Shown in pieces: positions 1 through 9,988 of a stretch of 64,000 nt of DNA. The DNA lies in the NCBI RefSeq assembly GCF_010730355.1, contig NZ_AP022576.1:1798001-1862000 (forward strand), given 5' to 3'. The position numbers and the translations under genes were made by a program. Every line of letters starts with the position of its first letter. The first letter of the stretch is position 1. The stretch comes from Mycobacterium florentinum (GTDB lineage: Bacteria > Actinomycetota > Actinomycetes > Mycobacteriales > Mycobacteriaceae). A model generated the notes under the pieces. It searched no databases. It worked only from the letters and a program-made list of their open reading frames with translations, and was not told where the DNA came from.

Positions 1-702
1 CCTGGGTTGACATAGACGGTTCCTTTGTGATGCAGCTTTGTCTCCCAGCAACTTTCTTTATGGAAGGCCGCGCTCGCCGACGTCGCGGAACTGCTCGCCG
101 GTCGGAGCTTGCTGCCCAGCTAGAAGACCTTGCGGCGACGGCCGCGCCCCACCCGGTGACTGGCCGGCCAGCTATGCATCCCGAGGCGAGGAACGCCAAC
201 ATAACCTCGGCCGAACCGCGGCGCGGGGTTTTATTCATCGGTCGTCGAACCGTTCGTTTGCGACGCTGGGAAGCGCATCGTTGGGGATCGCACCGGCTTC
301 ACACGAGGCCATTGCAAATAACGCACGGTGCAGTTACTCGCGGGTAACTGGACGCGGATTTGATTTTGGCCACGTTCTCCCGATTTCGACGGAAATCCGA
401 CGGGAGAATTTGCCGAACTCAAGCCATTAGGCAACTGACCGATATGTCACATCAATTTGACAATGCCGCATTCCCACGCATTTCCTCGTCACCCTTAGCT
501 CGAGCACGACGCAAGGCGCCCCGCGGGGTTTTATGCGCGCTCCCAAACCTGATCTTGTTTACCGAATTCTCGGTCCGATCTGCACCAACCCCACGTCGGC
601 GGCCCACGATTCCGCACCGCCGCCGAAGCGGTCGAGCGACGGCAAGGATCAGGAGAGGGCGCCGCTACTCACGGGTAGCTCCTTGCCCGAAACGGAAACG
701 TT
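1..702. other. Non-coding stretch without a supported gene
   Basis: I see no convincing gene here. The open frames are Arg/Pro-rich, lack a ribosome binding site and resemble no family I know. The middle part (about 430-480) is richer in A and T than the neighbouring genes. A 12-base sequence, GCGGGGTTTTAT, occurs at 223-234 and again at 523-534, exactly 300 bases apart. Both copies follow short GC-rich self-complementary bases, so they could be weak terminators, but the stems are too short to call. The left neighbour lies outside the window. Confidence 0.6.
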
Positions 703-2355
703 TTACAAAGACAGCGGGCGCGGAATGTAGTTGAACGCATCCGCCGGAACGGGCACTCCGCATTTGCGAGCCTGGTGTGCCCGGCTGATGTGGGTGGCCC
801 CCTCAAGCAAATTCAGCGCGACTTGGTCGACCTTCCGGTCTTCCGCGTGCTCCAGGTAGCTACCCGCCACCCAGCTGTTGAAGGCTCCCATCGATGGGCC
901 ACACCAGATCTGGTAGTCCAGCACCCGATCGGGTTGCCCGTCGATCGCCCACCGGCTTGATTTGCCGAGGTACCAGCGGAACACCAGGCCCATCTGGTAC
1001 TTCGAGTCGCGAGTCGCCAGTTCGAGCACCTCGGGGTCGCGCTGCTCCCAGTACTGATGCGTTTCGGCCCAGACCTCCCCGACGCTTTTGCCGAGGATCT
1101 TTTCCAGCTCCGCACCGTGCTTGTCCACGACGGCACCGAGGTTCGGGTTGGCCGCGTACCACTCGTAGAGCTTCCTCGCCCGTGGGCCGAACATCGCGCC
1201 ACGTTTGAGTACCTGCAGATTCACACCCATCTCGAACATGTCGGAAGCCGGGGCCATCATCACGTCGGCCACTCCGGCCTTGGCGAGCATGCCACGGGCG
1301 TGCGGGGAAAGGCCCGACTCGATGCACGCCTGATTGATCGAGCCGGTCAACACATAGGCAGCACCCATCGCGAATGCTCCGGCCACGGATTGCGGTGTGC
1401 CGAGACCCCCGGCGGCGCCTACCCGGATCCGGCAGGCCAGGCCGTGCTGCTGCGCCAGCTTGTCGCGCAGCAACACGATTTCGGAGAAAAGCGCCGGCAG
1501 CGGTCGGTTGTCGGTGTGCCCTCCGCTGTCGGCCTCGACCGTGATGTCTTCGGCCACCGGGACGTGCCGGGCGAGCTCGGCTTCCCGTTCGGTCAGCTTG
1601 CCGGATGCGACGAGCGCCGAAACCAACGCCGCGGGTGCGGGTTCCATGAACATGCGGGCGACCTCGGGACGCGAGATCTTCGCCATCACGTGGTTGTTGC
1701 GAACGATCGCGCCGGCCGGGTCGGTCGACAAGCCCGACAGGGCGTAGTGCACGACCGCCGGGGTGAGCTTCATGAACGCCGAGGCCTCGACGACGCGGAC
1801 GCCGCGTTCGATGAACAGCTCGGCGACCCGTCCCTCGAGTGCGACCTCGTTGGGTGAATGGATCAGGTTCGCGCCCCAGGCCAGGGCCCTGCCCGCCAGC
1901 CTCGCCTGAATATCGGCCAGCCCGCGTTCGACGGCGGCGTACGAGAGGCCGCCCGCGCCGAAGAAACCGAGCATGCCGGCCTCGGCAACGGCCACCACCA
2001 GAGCGGGGGTCGCGATGCCGTTTGCCATGGCGCCGGTGACATAAGGAAAGCGGATTCCGTGGGACTCACAGAACTCGCGGTCGCCCAACCATTCCGGATA
2101 AATCGGGGGCAGGGTCCCCATCAGGGATACGTCGGACGCACCGGCACCGACCAGTTCACCACCCATCGCAAGGCCCAGCTGGCCGGTGGCGTCCTCGCGG
2201 ACCACATGAACCGGGTGGCGCACGTACTGCAGGATGTGAGCGATGTCTTGCGGTGCGAATGCGGCCGGCGCGGTGCTCGCACGCCACCCGCCCACTGACG
2301 GACTCACGCCCGACTCGGTGCGATGGCTTAATACAGCGGTGGGTCGCTCAGTCAC
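703..2355 (-). CDS. PfaD-family trans-acting enoyl reductase (FMN, NPD-like)
   Basis: PfaD proteins are FMN-dependent enoyl reductases of the 2-nitropropane-dioxygenase fold that act in trans on polyunsaturated fatty acid or polyketide synthases. About 550 residues is the usual length. Visible family marks are an N-terminal domain of about 90 residues, the barrel start VTGAMANGIATP near residue 110, the FMN/phosphate segment IRVGAAGGLGTP near 315, TGSINQACIESG near 337 and MFEMGVNLQVLKRG near 375. The frame opens at a TTG at 2361, but that codon is only 2 bases from GAAAGGG (2364-2370). The GTG at 2355 has 8-base spacing and is preferred. No PKS/FAS partner lies in the window, and the gene ends in the non-coding left edge. 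Family assignment is firm; the substrate is unknown. Confidence 0.88.
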   Translation of the reverse strand: MTERPTAVLSHRTESGVSPSVGGWRASTAPAAFAPQDIAHILQYVRHPVHVVREDATGQLGLAMGGELVGAGASDVSLMGTLPPIYPEWLGDREFCESHGIRFPYVTGAMANGIATPALVVAVAEAGMLGFFGAGGLSYAAVERGLADIQARLAGRALAWGANLIHSPNEVALEGRVAELFIERGVRVVEASAFMKLTPAVVHYALSGLSTDPAGAIVRNNHVMAKISRPEVARMFMEPAPAALVSALVASGKLTEREAELARHVPVAEDITVEADSGGHTDNRPLPALFSEIVLLRDKLAQQHGLACRIRVGAAGGLGTPQSVAGAFAMGAAYVLTGSINQACIESGLSPHARGMLAKAGVADVMMAPASDMFEMGVNLQVLKRGAMFGPRARKLYEWYAANPNLGAVVDKHGAELEKILGKSVGEVWAETHQYWEQRDPEVLELATRDSKYQMGLVFRWYLGKSSRWAIDGQPDRVLDYQIWCGPSMGAFNSWVAGSYLEHAEDRKVDQVALNLLEGATHISRAHQARKCGVPVPADAFNYIPRPLSL

Positions 2356-2430
2356 TGCCAAGTCCCTTTCAGCACAGTGTGGACGCGTTATCCCCCGGGG
2401 TAGCTACTGCATAAAAGCAAGAATGAGCTT

Positions 2431-2445
2431 CTCACGAACCGTGAG
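2431..2445. promoter_or_regulatory. 15-bp palindrome in the pfaD / 13E12 divergent region
   Basis: CTCACG-AAC-CGTGAG is a perfect inverted repeat with 6-base arms. It sits in the short region between the leftward pfaD gene and the rightward 13E12 gene, 33 bases upstream of the latter's ATG. The symmetry suggests a dimeric regulator site. No regulator gene is adjacent, so the role is inferred only from position. Confidence 0.3.
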
Positions 2446-2477
2446 CGTGCGCGGGAGAATTGTCGGACCGCTCACCT

Positions 2478-4026
2478 ATGATCGAATGCGTTAACCCCAG
2501 CGACCTGGTGATGGGGATCGAGTCTGCGCATCGGCGGGAGTCGGCGCTGGTGGCGCGACGGCTGGCGGCGGTGGCGGCGTTGCTGCGGCATCGAGTGGCC
2601 GCGGCCGGGCAGGTCGCCGAGGACCAGCGGGGTTATGCGGTGATCGACGGGTTCGAGCGGACCGCGGCCGAGGTGGCCGCCGCGATGAACCTGTCCCCGA
2701 TGGCGGCCGGCTATCTGGTGTCGGATGCCGAGGCGCTCGATACCCGGCTGCCTGAGGTTGCGGCGCTACCGGCCGCGGGCCGTACCGATTGGCGCACCGT
2801 CCGGTTGATCATCCGCCGTACCGACTTGATCACCGATGACGAGTTGATGGCCGAGGTCGACCGATCACTGGCCGCGCGCATCGGCAACTGGCACAGCTGG
2901 TCGCGACAACGGATCGTCAATGCCGTCGATGCCGCGGTGCGCGGCGTTGATCCCGATGCCGCCCGGCAGCGACGCGAGTCCGCCGAGAATGATCGCTACA
3001 TCGCGATCAGCACGCTGGACAACGGGATGGCCGACATCGATGGCACCGTCGGGGCCGCGGCCGCGACGGCCTTTGATCGCCGGCTCTCCCAGCTTGCCGG
3101 GCAGGTGTGTGCCGCCGACCCGCGCACGACCGAGCAGCGCCGCGCCGATGCCGTGGCCGCGCTGACCCAGGCACGCGGCCTGGCATGCCGGTGCGGACAG
3201 TCGGACTGCCCCGCCACCGCCGGTGCCGGCGAACCGGAGTCGCGTGGGGGGCGGGTGGTGATCAACGTGGTCGCCGGCCAACAGACGGTTTATGCCGATA
3301 GCGATGCGCCGGGCTACCTCGAGGGGTACGGGGTCATCGACGCCGAACAGGTCCGCGAACTGGCTTCTACCGCCTCACTTCTCGTCGCTGATCCGGTCAC
3401 CAGCGCGGCCGAGGCGCTGCGCTATCAACCCTCCGCGGCGCTGGAACGCTTCGTTCGTTGCCGGGATCTGACCTGTCGCTTCCGGGATGTAGCCGCCCGG
3501 CGGTCGTGTGCGATCTCGACCACACCGTCGCGTTCAACCACCAGGATCCGGCGGCGGGCGGGCTGACAGTGGCGGAGAATCTCAAATGCCTGTGCCGCCA
3601 ACATCACCGACTCAAAACCTTCGGTGCATGGCGCGATGCTCACCTGGCCGACGGCACCGTCATCTGGACCTCGCCCACCGGGCGCACCTACCGCACCCAC
3701 CCGGCGGGCGCGGATCTTTTCCCGCAGCCGCGCGGCCCGGCGTGCGCCGCACCCACCGCGGTGCGACGTGACCGGGCCACGCAACGACATGCCCGAATCA
3801 GTCAGGCGCGCATACATAACCGCCGCCAACAGGCCCGCAAAGAGGAAATCGCTGCGCGTAAGTTCCGAAACCACATGCGCGACACACTGTTCGCATTCAA
3901 GGGCACACCCGCCACCAGCCCGTTCTGCACCTGGGTCAACGAACCCCGCGAACCCGAAGAACTACCCGCAGACTGGGCCCCCGACCCGCCAGCACCAACA
4001 CCCCCGCCCACGACCCGCCCTATTAA
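2478..4026 (+). pseudogene. 13E12-family protein (DUF222 + HNH), frameshifted
   Basis: The N-terminal part is a DUF222 domain typical of the mycobacterial 13E12 repeat family. The C-terminal part is an HNH nuclease-like domain (CDLDHTVAFNHQDPAAGG, then NLKCLCRQHHRLKT). The two parts lie in different frames. The family sequence RDLTCRFPGCSRPA needs CTTCCCGGGA where the DNA at 3479-3487 reads CTTCCGGGA, so one C is missing. A second shift near the 3' end is likely, because only frame 1 gives the family-like ending DPPY followed by TAA at 4024-4026; the other frame runs about 240 bases antisense into coaD. The start is taken at ATG 2478; a TTG at 2460 is also in frame. It could be a dead copy of a multi-copy family, a sequencing error or programmed slippage. 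Confidence 0.75.
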
Positions 4027-4517
4027 TAACCTCGTTCAGATTTGCTCGACAGCCGCTCGCGCAGGCGGCGATTCACCGACTCCGGCAGCAGCTTTGAGAC
4101 GTCGCCACCCATCATCGCCACCTCTTTGGCCAACGACGACGACACGAAGGAATACTGCGGCGCGGTCGCCACGAAGAAGGTGTCGACGTTGGCGATGTGC
4201 TTGTTCATCTGTGCCATCTGCAGCTCGTACTCGAAATCGGTGCCGGTGCGCAGGCCCTTGACGATCGCGGCCATCCCGCGGGACGTGACGAAGTCCACCA
4301 CCAGGCCTTGACCGACCTCGACGCGCAGGTTCGGCAGATGAGCCGTCGCCTCCTCGATCATCGCGACGCGCTCGTCGATTTCGAACATGCCCTTCTTTGC
4401 GGGGTTGGTCAGGATCGCCACGACGACCTCGTCGAATTGACCCGCGGCGCGTTCGAAGACGTCGATGTGGCCCAACGTCACCGGGTCGAATGAACCTGGG
4501 CATACGGCGCCGCTCAT
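4023..4517 (-). CDS. coaD: Phosphopantetheine adenylyltransferase
   Basis: This enzyme transfers AMP from ATP to 4'-phosphopantetheine, the penultimate step of coenzyme A synthesis in the cytoplasm. The protein has 164 residues, close to the family length. It opens with the nucleotidyltransferase motif [19 protein letters not shown], which contains the (T/H)xGH-type signature. Further on are the conserved [13 protein letters not shown], the MAQMN segment and the C-terminal [11 protein letters not shown] motif. It lies 24 bases downstream of rsmD in the same direction, as in other mycobacteria, and converges with the 13E12 pseudogene. The ATG start matches the family N-terminus. Confidence 0.96.
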   Translation of the reverse strand: MSGAVCPGSFDPVTLGHIDVFERAAGQFDEVVVAILTNPAKKGMFEIDERVAMIEEATAHLPNLRVEVGQGLVVDFVTSRGMAAIVKGLRTGTDFEYELQMAQMNKHIANVDTFFVATAPQYSFVSSSLAKEVAMMGGDVSKLLPESVNRRLRERLSSKSERGY

Positions 4518-4541
4518 AACCGACCAAGGTAGCAGGGCGCC

Positions 4542-5096
4542 TCAATCAAATTCGGCCAGCTCCAAACGGGTGTCGCCGTAAACCCGCTCCGGCCACGGGG
4601 TCCAGCCCTCCGGCCAGGTCAACGGCGCGCTGGCGGCGGCGCGCTCGATGATCGCGACCGTCGCCGCGCGCACCCAGCCGTGGGCACCCAGCGCGGCCAG
4701 GACGGCCTCGACCTCGGCGGTCTCGATGTCGTAGGGCGGGTCGGCCAGCACCAGATCGACCGGGGACGCGGCCCCGGTCGCCAACACCGCGGCCACTGCA
4801 CCCCGGCGCAGCGTCGCCCCGGGCAGGCCCAGGGTCTCGATATTGGTCGCGATGACGGCCGCGGTGCGCGGATCGGACTCGACGAACAACGCGGACGCCG
4901 CGCCGCGCGAGAGGGCTTCCAGGCCCAGTGCGCCCGAACCCGCGAAGAGGTCCAGCACGGCCAGGCCGGTCAGATCCAGCCGCGCGGCGACGATGTTGAA
5001 CAGCGACTCGCGCACCCGATCGGTGGTCGGCCGGGTTCCGCGCGACGGCACCGCGATGCGCCGCCCACCGGCGGCGCCACCGATGATGCGGGTCAG
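4542..5096 (-). CDS. rsmD: 16S rRNA (guanine(966)-N2)-methyltransferase RsmD
   Basis: RsmD uses S-adenosylmethionine to methylate G966 of 16S rRNA. The frame shows [13 protein letters not shown], then [13 protein letters not shown], the SAM-binding motif [20 protein letters not shown] and the catalytic-type motif LVLADPPYD. There is no ATG, GTG or TTG near the conserved N-terminus. The best start is the CTG at 5096-5094, giving 184 residues beginning with TRIIGG. This CTG overlaps the pyc stop as CTGA, the same geometry as the GTGA/ATGA overlaps elsewhere in the window, so translation is probably coupled to pyc. An upstream in-frame start would add only Arg/His-rich antisense-like sequence. 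Confidence 0.88.
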   Translation of the reverse strand: MTRIIGGAAGGRRIAVPSRGTRPTTDRVRESLFNIVAARLDLTGLAVLDLFAGSGALGLEALSRGAASALFVESDPRTAAVIATNIETLGLPGATLRRGAVAAVLATGAASPVDLVLADPPYDIETAEVEAVLAALGAHGWVRAATVAIIERAAASAPLTWPEGWTPWPERVYGDTRLELAEFD

Positions 5097-8000
5097 CTCA
5101 GCACCACCAGCAGATCTCCGCCCTCGACCTGCGCGGTGCTCGACACCGCGACCCGCGCCACAATGGCGTCTTTCGGAGCCGTGATCGGAGCTTCCATCTT
5201 CATCGCCTCGATCGTGGCGATGGTTTGACCGGCGCTCACCTGATCGCCCTCGGCCACCGACACGGTGACGACCCCGGCGAAGGGTGCCGCGATGTGGTCG
5301 GGATTGCTTCGTTCGGCCTTCTCGGCGGTCGGGATCGTGCTGGCAATGCTGCGGTCGCGCACCAGAACCGGACGCAGCTGGCCGTTCATGATGCACATCA
5401 CCGTGCGCATGCCGCGCTCGTCGGGTTCGGAGATTGCCTCGAGCCCGATCAGCAAATCGACGCCGCGTTCCAACTTCACCCGGTGCTCTTCGCCTTGGCG
5501 CAGTCCGTAGAAGAACTGGTTGGCCGACAGGTGCGACGTATCGCCGTAAGTGTCCCGGTGCTCCTCGAATTCCTTTGTCGGACCGGGGAATAGCAGGCGG
5601 TTGAGCGTGGCCTGACGCTTGGTCCCGCTCAGCGCCAGGACGGCCTCGTCTTCTGGACTGAGCTGCTGGACGGGCCTGGCGGGTGCGCGGCCTTCCAGCG
5701 CGGCGCTGCGCAGCGGCTCGGGCCAGCCACCGGCCGGATCGCCCAGCTCGCCGCGCAGGAATCCCAGCACCGATTCCGGAATGTCGAATCGTGCTGGGTC
5801 GGAAGCGAATTCGTCGGCGCTGAGCCCCGAACCGACGAGAGCCAGCGCCAGGTCCCCCACCACCTTCGACGACGGCGTGACCTTGATCAGCCTGCCCAGC
5901 ACCCGATCCGCACCGGCGTAGGCCTCTTCGATCTCTTCGAACCGATCGCCCAGGCCCAGCGCGATCGCCTGCTGGCGCAGGTTCGACAACTGGCCGCCCG
6001 GGATTTCGTGGTGGTACACCCGCCCGGTCGGACCCGGCAACCCGGATTCAAAGGGGGCGTACACCTTTCGCAGAGCCTCCCAATACGGCTCCAGTGCGCA
6101 TACCGCCGAGAGCGACAGGCCCGTGTCGTGCCCGGTGTGCGCGGCGGCGGCGACGATCGAACTCAGCGCGGGCTGGCTGGTGCTTCCCGCCATCGGCGCG
6201 GAAGCCCCGTCGACGGCGTCGGCTCCCGCCTGCCATGCGGCCATGTAGCTGGCCAGCTGGCCGCCCGGGGTGTCGTGGGTGTGCACATGGATCGGCAGGT
6301 CGAAGCGGCTGCGCAGCGCGCTGACCAGTTGGTGGGCGGCCTGCGGCCGCAGGAGTCCGGCCATGTCCTTGATGGCCAGCACGTGTGCGCCGGCCTCGAC
6401 GATCCGTTCGGCCAGGTTGAGGTAGTAGTCCAGCGTGTAGAGCCGCTCCCCCGGATCGGACAGGTCTCCGGTGTAACACATCGCGACTTCGGCTATCGCC
6501 GAGCCGGTTTCGCGTACGGCGTCGATCGCCGGACGCATCGAGTCCAGGTTGTTGAGCGCATCGAAGATGCGGAAGATGTCGATGCCGGTCGAGGTCGCCT
6601 CTTCGACGAACGCCGTTGTGACCAGTTCCGGATATGGCGTGTACCCGACGGTGTTTCGGCCCCGCAGCAGCATCTGCAGGCAGATGTTGGGCATTGCCTC
6701 ACGCAGCGTGGCCAGCCGCTCCCAGGGATCCTCCTTCAGGAAGCGCAGCGCCACATCGTAAGTCGCACCGCCCCAGCACTCCGCCGACAACAGCTGCGGC
6801 ATGGTCCGGGCCAGATAAGGCGCCACCATCATCAGCCCGCTGGTGCGTACCCGGGTCGCCAGCAGCGACTGGTGGGCATCGCGGAAGGTCGTGTCCGTCA
6901 CGCCCACCGCGGGCGACTCGCGCAGCCAGCGCGCAAAACCCTCGGGCCCCAACTCGACTAGCCGCTGCTTGGATCCGGCCGGTGGCGCCGCCTCGAGATC
7001 GACCTCGGGCAACTTGTCGTGCGGGTAGACCGTCGACGGGTGGGTGCCGTGCGGGCGGTTGACCGTCACGTCGGCCAGGTAGTTGAGGATCTTGGTGCCG
7101 CGGTCCGCCGACTCGCGTGAGGTCAACAGTTGCGGCCGTTCGTCGATGAACGACGTGGTGATGTGACCGGCCTGGAAGTCGGGATCCTCCAGAACCGCTT
7201 GCAGGAACGGGATATTCGTCGAGACCCCGCGGATCCGGAACTCCGCGATCGCGCGTCGCGCACGCGACACCGCCGTGTGAAAATCGCGGCCGCGGCAGGT
7301 CAACTTGACCAGCATCGAATCGAAGTGGGCGCTGATCTCCGCGCCGAGGTTGGTGCTGCCGTCCAGGCGGATGCCGGCACCGCCGGGGCTGCGGTAGGTG
7401 CTGATCCGGCCGGTGTCGGGGCGGAACCCGTTGGCCGGGTCTTCTGTCGTAATCCGGCATTGCAGTGCGGCGCCGTGTGGCCGGACGTTCTCCTGACGCA
7501 GGCCCAGATCCTCTAGCGTCTCGCCGGAGGCGATGCGCAACTGGCTGGACACCAGGTCGACGTCGGTGATCTCCTCGGTCACGGTGTGCTCCACCTGAAT
7601 CCGGGGATTCATCTCGATGAAGACGTAATCACCGTTCTCGTCCAGCAGGAACTCCACGGTGCCCGCACAGCTGTATCCGATGTGCCGGGCGAAGGCGACG
7701 GCGTCGGCGCAGATCTTGTCGCGCAGCTCGGCGGAAAGGTTTGGCGCGGGCGCTAATTCGACGACCTTCTGGTGGCGACGCTGCACGCTGCAGTCGCGCT
7801 CGTACAGGTGGATCACGTTGCCGGCGTTGTCGCCCAGGATCTGCACCTCGATGTGGCGCGGCTTGATCACCGCTTGCTCGAGATAGACCGTCGAGTCACC
7901 GAACGCCGATTCGGCCTCACGGCTGGCGGCCTCGATCGCTTCGGGCAGCGCGTCGATGTCGGCGACCCGGCGCATGCCTCGTCCCCCACCACCGGCAACA

Positions 8001-8476
8001 GCCTTGACGAACAACGGAAATCGCATGTCTGCCGCCGCCGACACCAACTCGTCGACGGACGCCGACGGTGCCGAGGAGGTGAGCACGGGCAGCCCGGCCT
8101 CGCGCGCGGCGGCGATAGCCCGCGCCTTGTTACCGGTCAGCTCGAGGATTTCGGCGCCGGGGCCGACGAACGTGATGCCGGCGACCGCGCAGGCCGCGGC
8201 CAATTCCGGATTCTCCGACAGAAAGCCGTACCCGGGATAGACGGCATCGGCGCCCGCCCGGCAGGCGGTTTCGACGATCTCGTCGACGGACAGGTACGCG
8301 CGCACTGGATGACCGACGTCACCGATCTGATAGGACTCGTCGGCCTTGAGCCGATGTTGCGAATTGCGGTCCTCGTAGGCGTAGACGGCAACCGTGCCGA
8401 CGCCAAGTTCGTAGGCCGCGCGGAACGCACGAATCGCGATCTCGCCGCGATTGGCCACCAGCACCTTGGAGATCAC
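5093..8476 (-). CDS. pyc: Pyruvate carboxylase
   Basis: This is a 1127-residue single-chain pyruvate carboxylase, the biotin enzyme that converts pyruvate and bicarbonate to oxaloacetate for anaplerosis. The order is a biotin carboxylase with ATP-grasp (residues 1 to about 450, starting [15 protein letters not shown]), a carboxyltransferase barrel (about 530-800, with [11 protein letters not shown] and the metal-site [10 protein letters not shown]) and a biotinyl domain at the C-terminus, where EAMKME holds the biotin lysine. The GTG start at 8476 follows GAGGAG. The gene lies 10 bases downstream of the VKOR gene, and its stop overlaps the rsmD start. Confidence 0.97.
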   Translation of the reverse strand: MISKVLVANRGEIAIRAFRAAYELGVGTVAVYAYEDRNSQHRLKADESYQIGDVGHPVRAYLSVDEIVETACRAGADAVYPGYGFLSENPELAAACAVAGITFVGPGAEILELTGNKARAIAAAREAGLPVLTSSAPSASVDELVSAAADMRFPLFVKAVAGGGGRGMRRVADIDALPEAIEAASREAESAFGDSTVYLEQAVIKPRHIEVQILGDNAGNVIHLYERDCSVQRRHQKVVELAPAPNLSAELRDKICADAVAFARHIGYSCAGTVEFLLDENGDYVFIEMNPRIQVEHTVTEEITDVDLVSSQLRIASGETLEDLGLRQENVRPHGAALQCRITTEDPANGFRPDTGRISTYRSPGGAGIRLDGSTNLGAEISAHFDSMLVKLTCRGRDFHTAVSRARRAIAEFRIRGVSTNIPFLQAVLEDPDFQAGHITTSFIDERPQLLTSRESADRGTKILNYLADVTVNRPHGTHPSTVYPHDKLPEVDLEAAPPAGSKQRLVELGPEGFARWLRESPAVGVTDTTFRDAHQSLLATRVRTSGLMMVAPYLARTMPQLLSAECWGGATYDVALRFLKEDPWERLATLREAMPNICLQMLLRGRNTVGYTPYPELVTTAFVEEATSTGIDIFRIFDALNNLDSMRPAIDAVRETGSAIAEVAMCYTGDLSDPGERLYTLDYYLNLAERIVEAGAHVLAIKDMAGLLRPQAAHQLVSALRSRFDLPIHVHTHDTPGGQLASYMAAWQAGADAVDGASAPMAGSTSQPALSSIVAAAAHTGHDTGLSLSAVCALEPYWEALRKVYAPFESGLPGPTGRVYHHEIPGGQLSNLRQQAIALGLGDRFEEIEEAYAGADRVLGRLIKVTPSSKVVGDLALALVGSGLSADEFASDPARFDIPESVLGFLRGELGDPAGGWPEPLRSAALEGRAPARPVQQLSPEDEAVLALSGTKRQATLNRLLFPGPTKEFEEHRDTYGDTSHLSANQFFYGLRQGEEHRVKLERGVDLLIGLEAISEPDERGMRTVMCIMNGQLRPVLVRDRSIASTIPTAEKAERSNPDHIAAPFAGVVTVSVAEGDQVSAGQTIATIEAMKMEAPITAPKDAIVARVAVSSTAQVEGGDLLVVLS

Positions 8477-8486
8477 CTTTGACTCC

Positions 8487-9128
8487 TCACAGCAGCGTCG
8501 ACCAGTAGTCCCAGAACCGCACCATGATCAGCAGAAACACCGCGGTAAACCATAGCGCGGTGATCGACCATCGCCATTGATAGAGCACCCGTGCCGCGGT
8601 GCTGCGGTCGAGCACCGGGCGAAACGCGATGGACCCGACCACCACCAACAGCGTGATCGTCATCGCCCAGACCACCATGCAGTAGGGGCACAGCGCCCCG
8701 ATCCGGTACAGGCTCTCGTAGATCAGCCAGTGCACAAACACCGCACCGGCCAGCAAGCCGGCCGCCAGCGCTGACCAAAACCATTGTGGTATCGGCACTT
8801 TCGCCACCGCAAGGACGCCGACCACCAACACCACGGTGAACGCCACGATGCCGAGCAGTGGGTTCGGGAAACCCAGCACCGACGCTTGCGGCGTGACCAT
8901 CACCGACCCGCACGAGATGATCGGATTCAGGTTGCACGACGGCACGTACGACGGGTTGAGCAGGATGTCGATCTTCTCCACCGTCAACGTCGCCGAGGAG
9001 ACCAGCCCGACCACACCGGCGATCAGCACCCACCAAGCGCTGCGCGCCGGTACGGATGAGTCACGCGTCGAAGCCGGTGTCGGGTCGCCGGATCGCTCGG
9101 CTGGTTCGACCGGCACCGCGACCGTCAC
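8487..9128 (-). CDS. Vitamin K epoxide reductase (VKOR) family membrane protein
   Basis: Bacterial VKOR homologues reoxidise DsbA-like proteins and pass electrons to quinone, supporting disulfide formation outside the cytoplasm. This 213-residue protein has several membrane segments, a loop Cys pair in PSCNLNPIISCG and the active-site CPYC in a later membrane segment. The GTG start at 9128 overlaps the stop of the upstream DsbA-like gene (GTGA). The earlier open frame is antisense-like. Pairing with the CPAC-bearing neighbour strongly supports a DsbA/VKOR oxidation system, matching Rv2968c/Rv2969c of M. tuberculosis. Confidence 0.93.
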   Translation of the reverse strand: MTVAVPVEPAERSGDPTPASTRDSSVPARSAWWVLIAGVVGLVSSATLTVEKIDILLNPSYVPSCNLNPIISCGSVMVTPQASVLGFPNPLLGIVAFTVVLVVGVLAVAKVPIPQWFWSALAAGLLAGAVFVHWLIYESLYRIGALCPYCMVVWAMTITLLVVVGSIAFRPVLDRSTAARVLYQWRWSITALWFTAVFLLIMVRFWDYWSTLL

Positions 9129-9892
9129 GAAGCCGCGGGAGCGACGGCCGTGTCGATGCCCGGAACGTCGCCGACGATGGTCTTGATCTTGGCGACCAGC
9201 GCATCGGGCGTCGACGGGTCGTAGTTTTCGCCGTTGATCTTGATCGTCGGGGTCGCGGTGATGCCCGCGGTCGAGGCCTCCCCGGTGACCTTGGGGACGT
9301 ACTTGCCGCTGTTGATGCAATCCGGCACCTTGCCGACGACGCCGGCCTCGCGGGCCAGCTCGATCAATTTCGCGTTATCGGGGAAGTTGGGTCCCCGCTC
9401 GTCGGGCTGGATGCCCTTGCTGAACAGCGCGGTGTGAAAGCGCCGGAACGAATCCATGTTCTCGTCGGCGACGCACAATGCGGCGGCGCCGGCCCGCGAC
9501 GAATAGTTCTGGCTCTTGGAACTGTCGAGAATGGCGACCATCGAGTAGTCGGCCGCTATGGCACCGGCGTCGATCAGCTTGGATACCGTCGGCCCGAAAG
9601 TGCGCTCGAAATTGCCGCAGGCCGGGCACAGGAAATCCTCGTAGAAGGTCACGACGGCCTTGGGGTTGCTCGTCCCGGGCTGGGTGACCAGCTTGCTCGA
9701 CGTCACGCGGACGGTGTCGCCCTCGCCGGCGACGCCCCCCTTCTTGTCGTGATGCGACGTCACGATGTAGAACACCAGCGCGACCGCGAAGATGATGATG
9801 AACGCGGTGCCGCCGATCTGAATGAGCCGGCCGGACTTGCCGTCTGACGCCTTCAGGTCGAATCGGGGGGGACGTTTCGATTTGTCGGCCAC
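9125..9892 (-). CDS. Membrane-anchored DsbA-like thioredoxin-fold oxidoreductase
   Basis: This protein of 255 residues starts with a short basic cytoplasmic tail and one membrane segment (about residues 24-45, IQIGGTAFIIIFAVALVFYI). A thioredoxin-fold DsbA domain follows, with the active-site motif FLCPACGNFE at about 102-112 and a cis-Pro region, TAGITATPTIKING, near the C-terminus. It is expected to oxidise cysteines of secreted proteins and to be recycled by the VKOR protein encoded immediately downstream. The start is the GTG at 9892 (ADKSKRPPRF). It is the probable Rv2969c orthologue. Confidence 0.93.
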   Translation of the reverse strand: MADKSKRPPRFDLKASDGKSGRLIQIGGTAFIIIFAVALVFYIVTSHHDKKGGVAGEGDTVRVTSSKLVTQPGTSNPKAVVTFYEDFLCPACGNFERTFGPTVSKLIDAGAIAADYSMVAILDSSKSQNYSSRAGAAALCVADENMDSFRRFHTALFSKGIQPDERGPNFPDNAKLIELAREAGVVGKVPDCINSGKYVPKVTGEASTAGITATPTIKINGENYDPSTPDALVAKIKTIVGDVPGIDTAVAPAAS

Positions 9893-9988
9893 AGCTTCGG
9901 TGATCCTTCTGTGTTTGGGTCGGCTTGCGGGCGTGTCCGTAAGCCGGAGACAGCGCTTCTAGATTACCGGCGAGCACGCCCCGGCAAA

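Noticed and set aside
27..734. Several short open frames at the left edge
   Set aside because: Arg/Pro-rich products, no ribosome binding site and mutual overlap on both strands; treated as non-coding.
3458..4261. HNH-part open frame running through to 4261
   Set aside because: Its last 240 bases are antisense to coaD and encode a Arg/Ala-rich sequence; a frame change before TAA at 4024-4026 gives a family-like ending.
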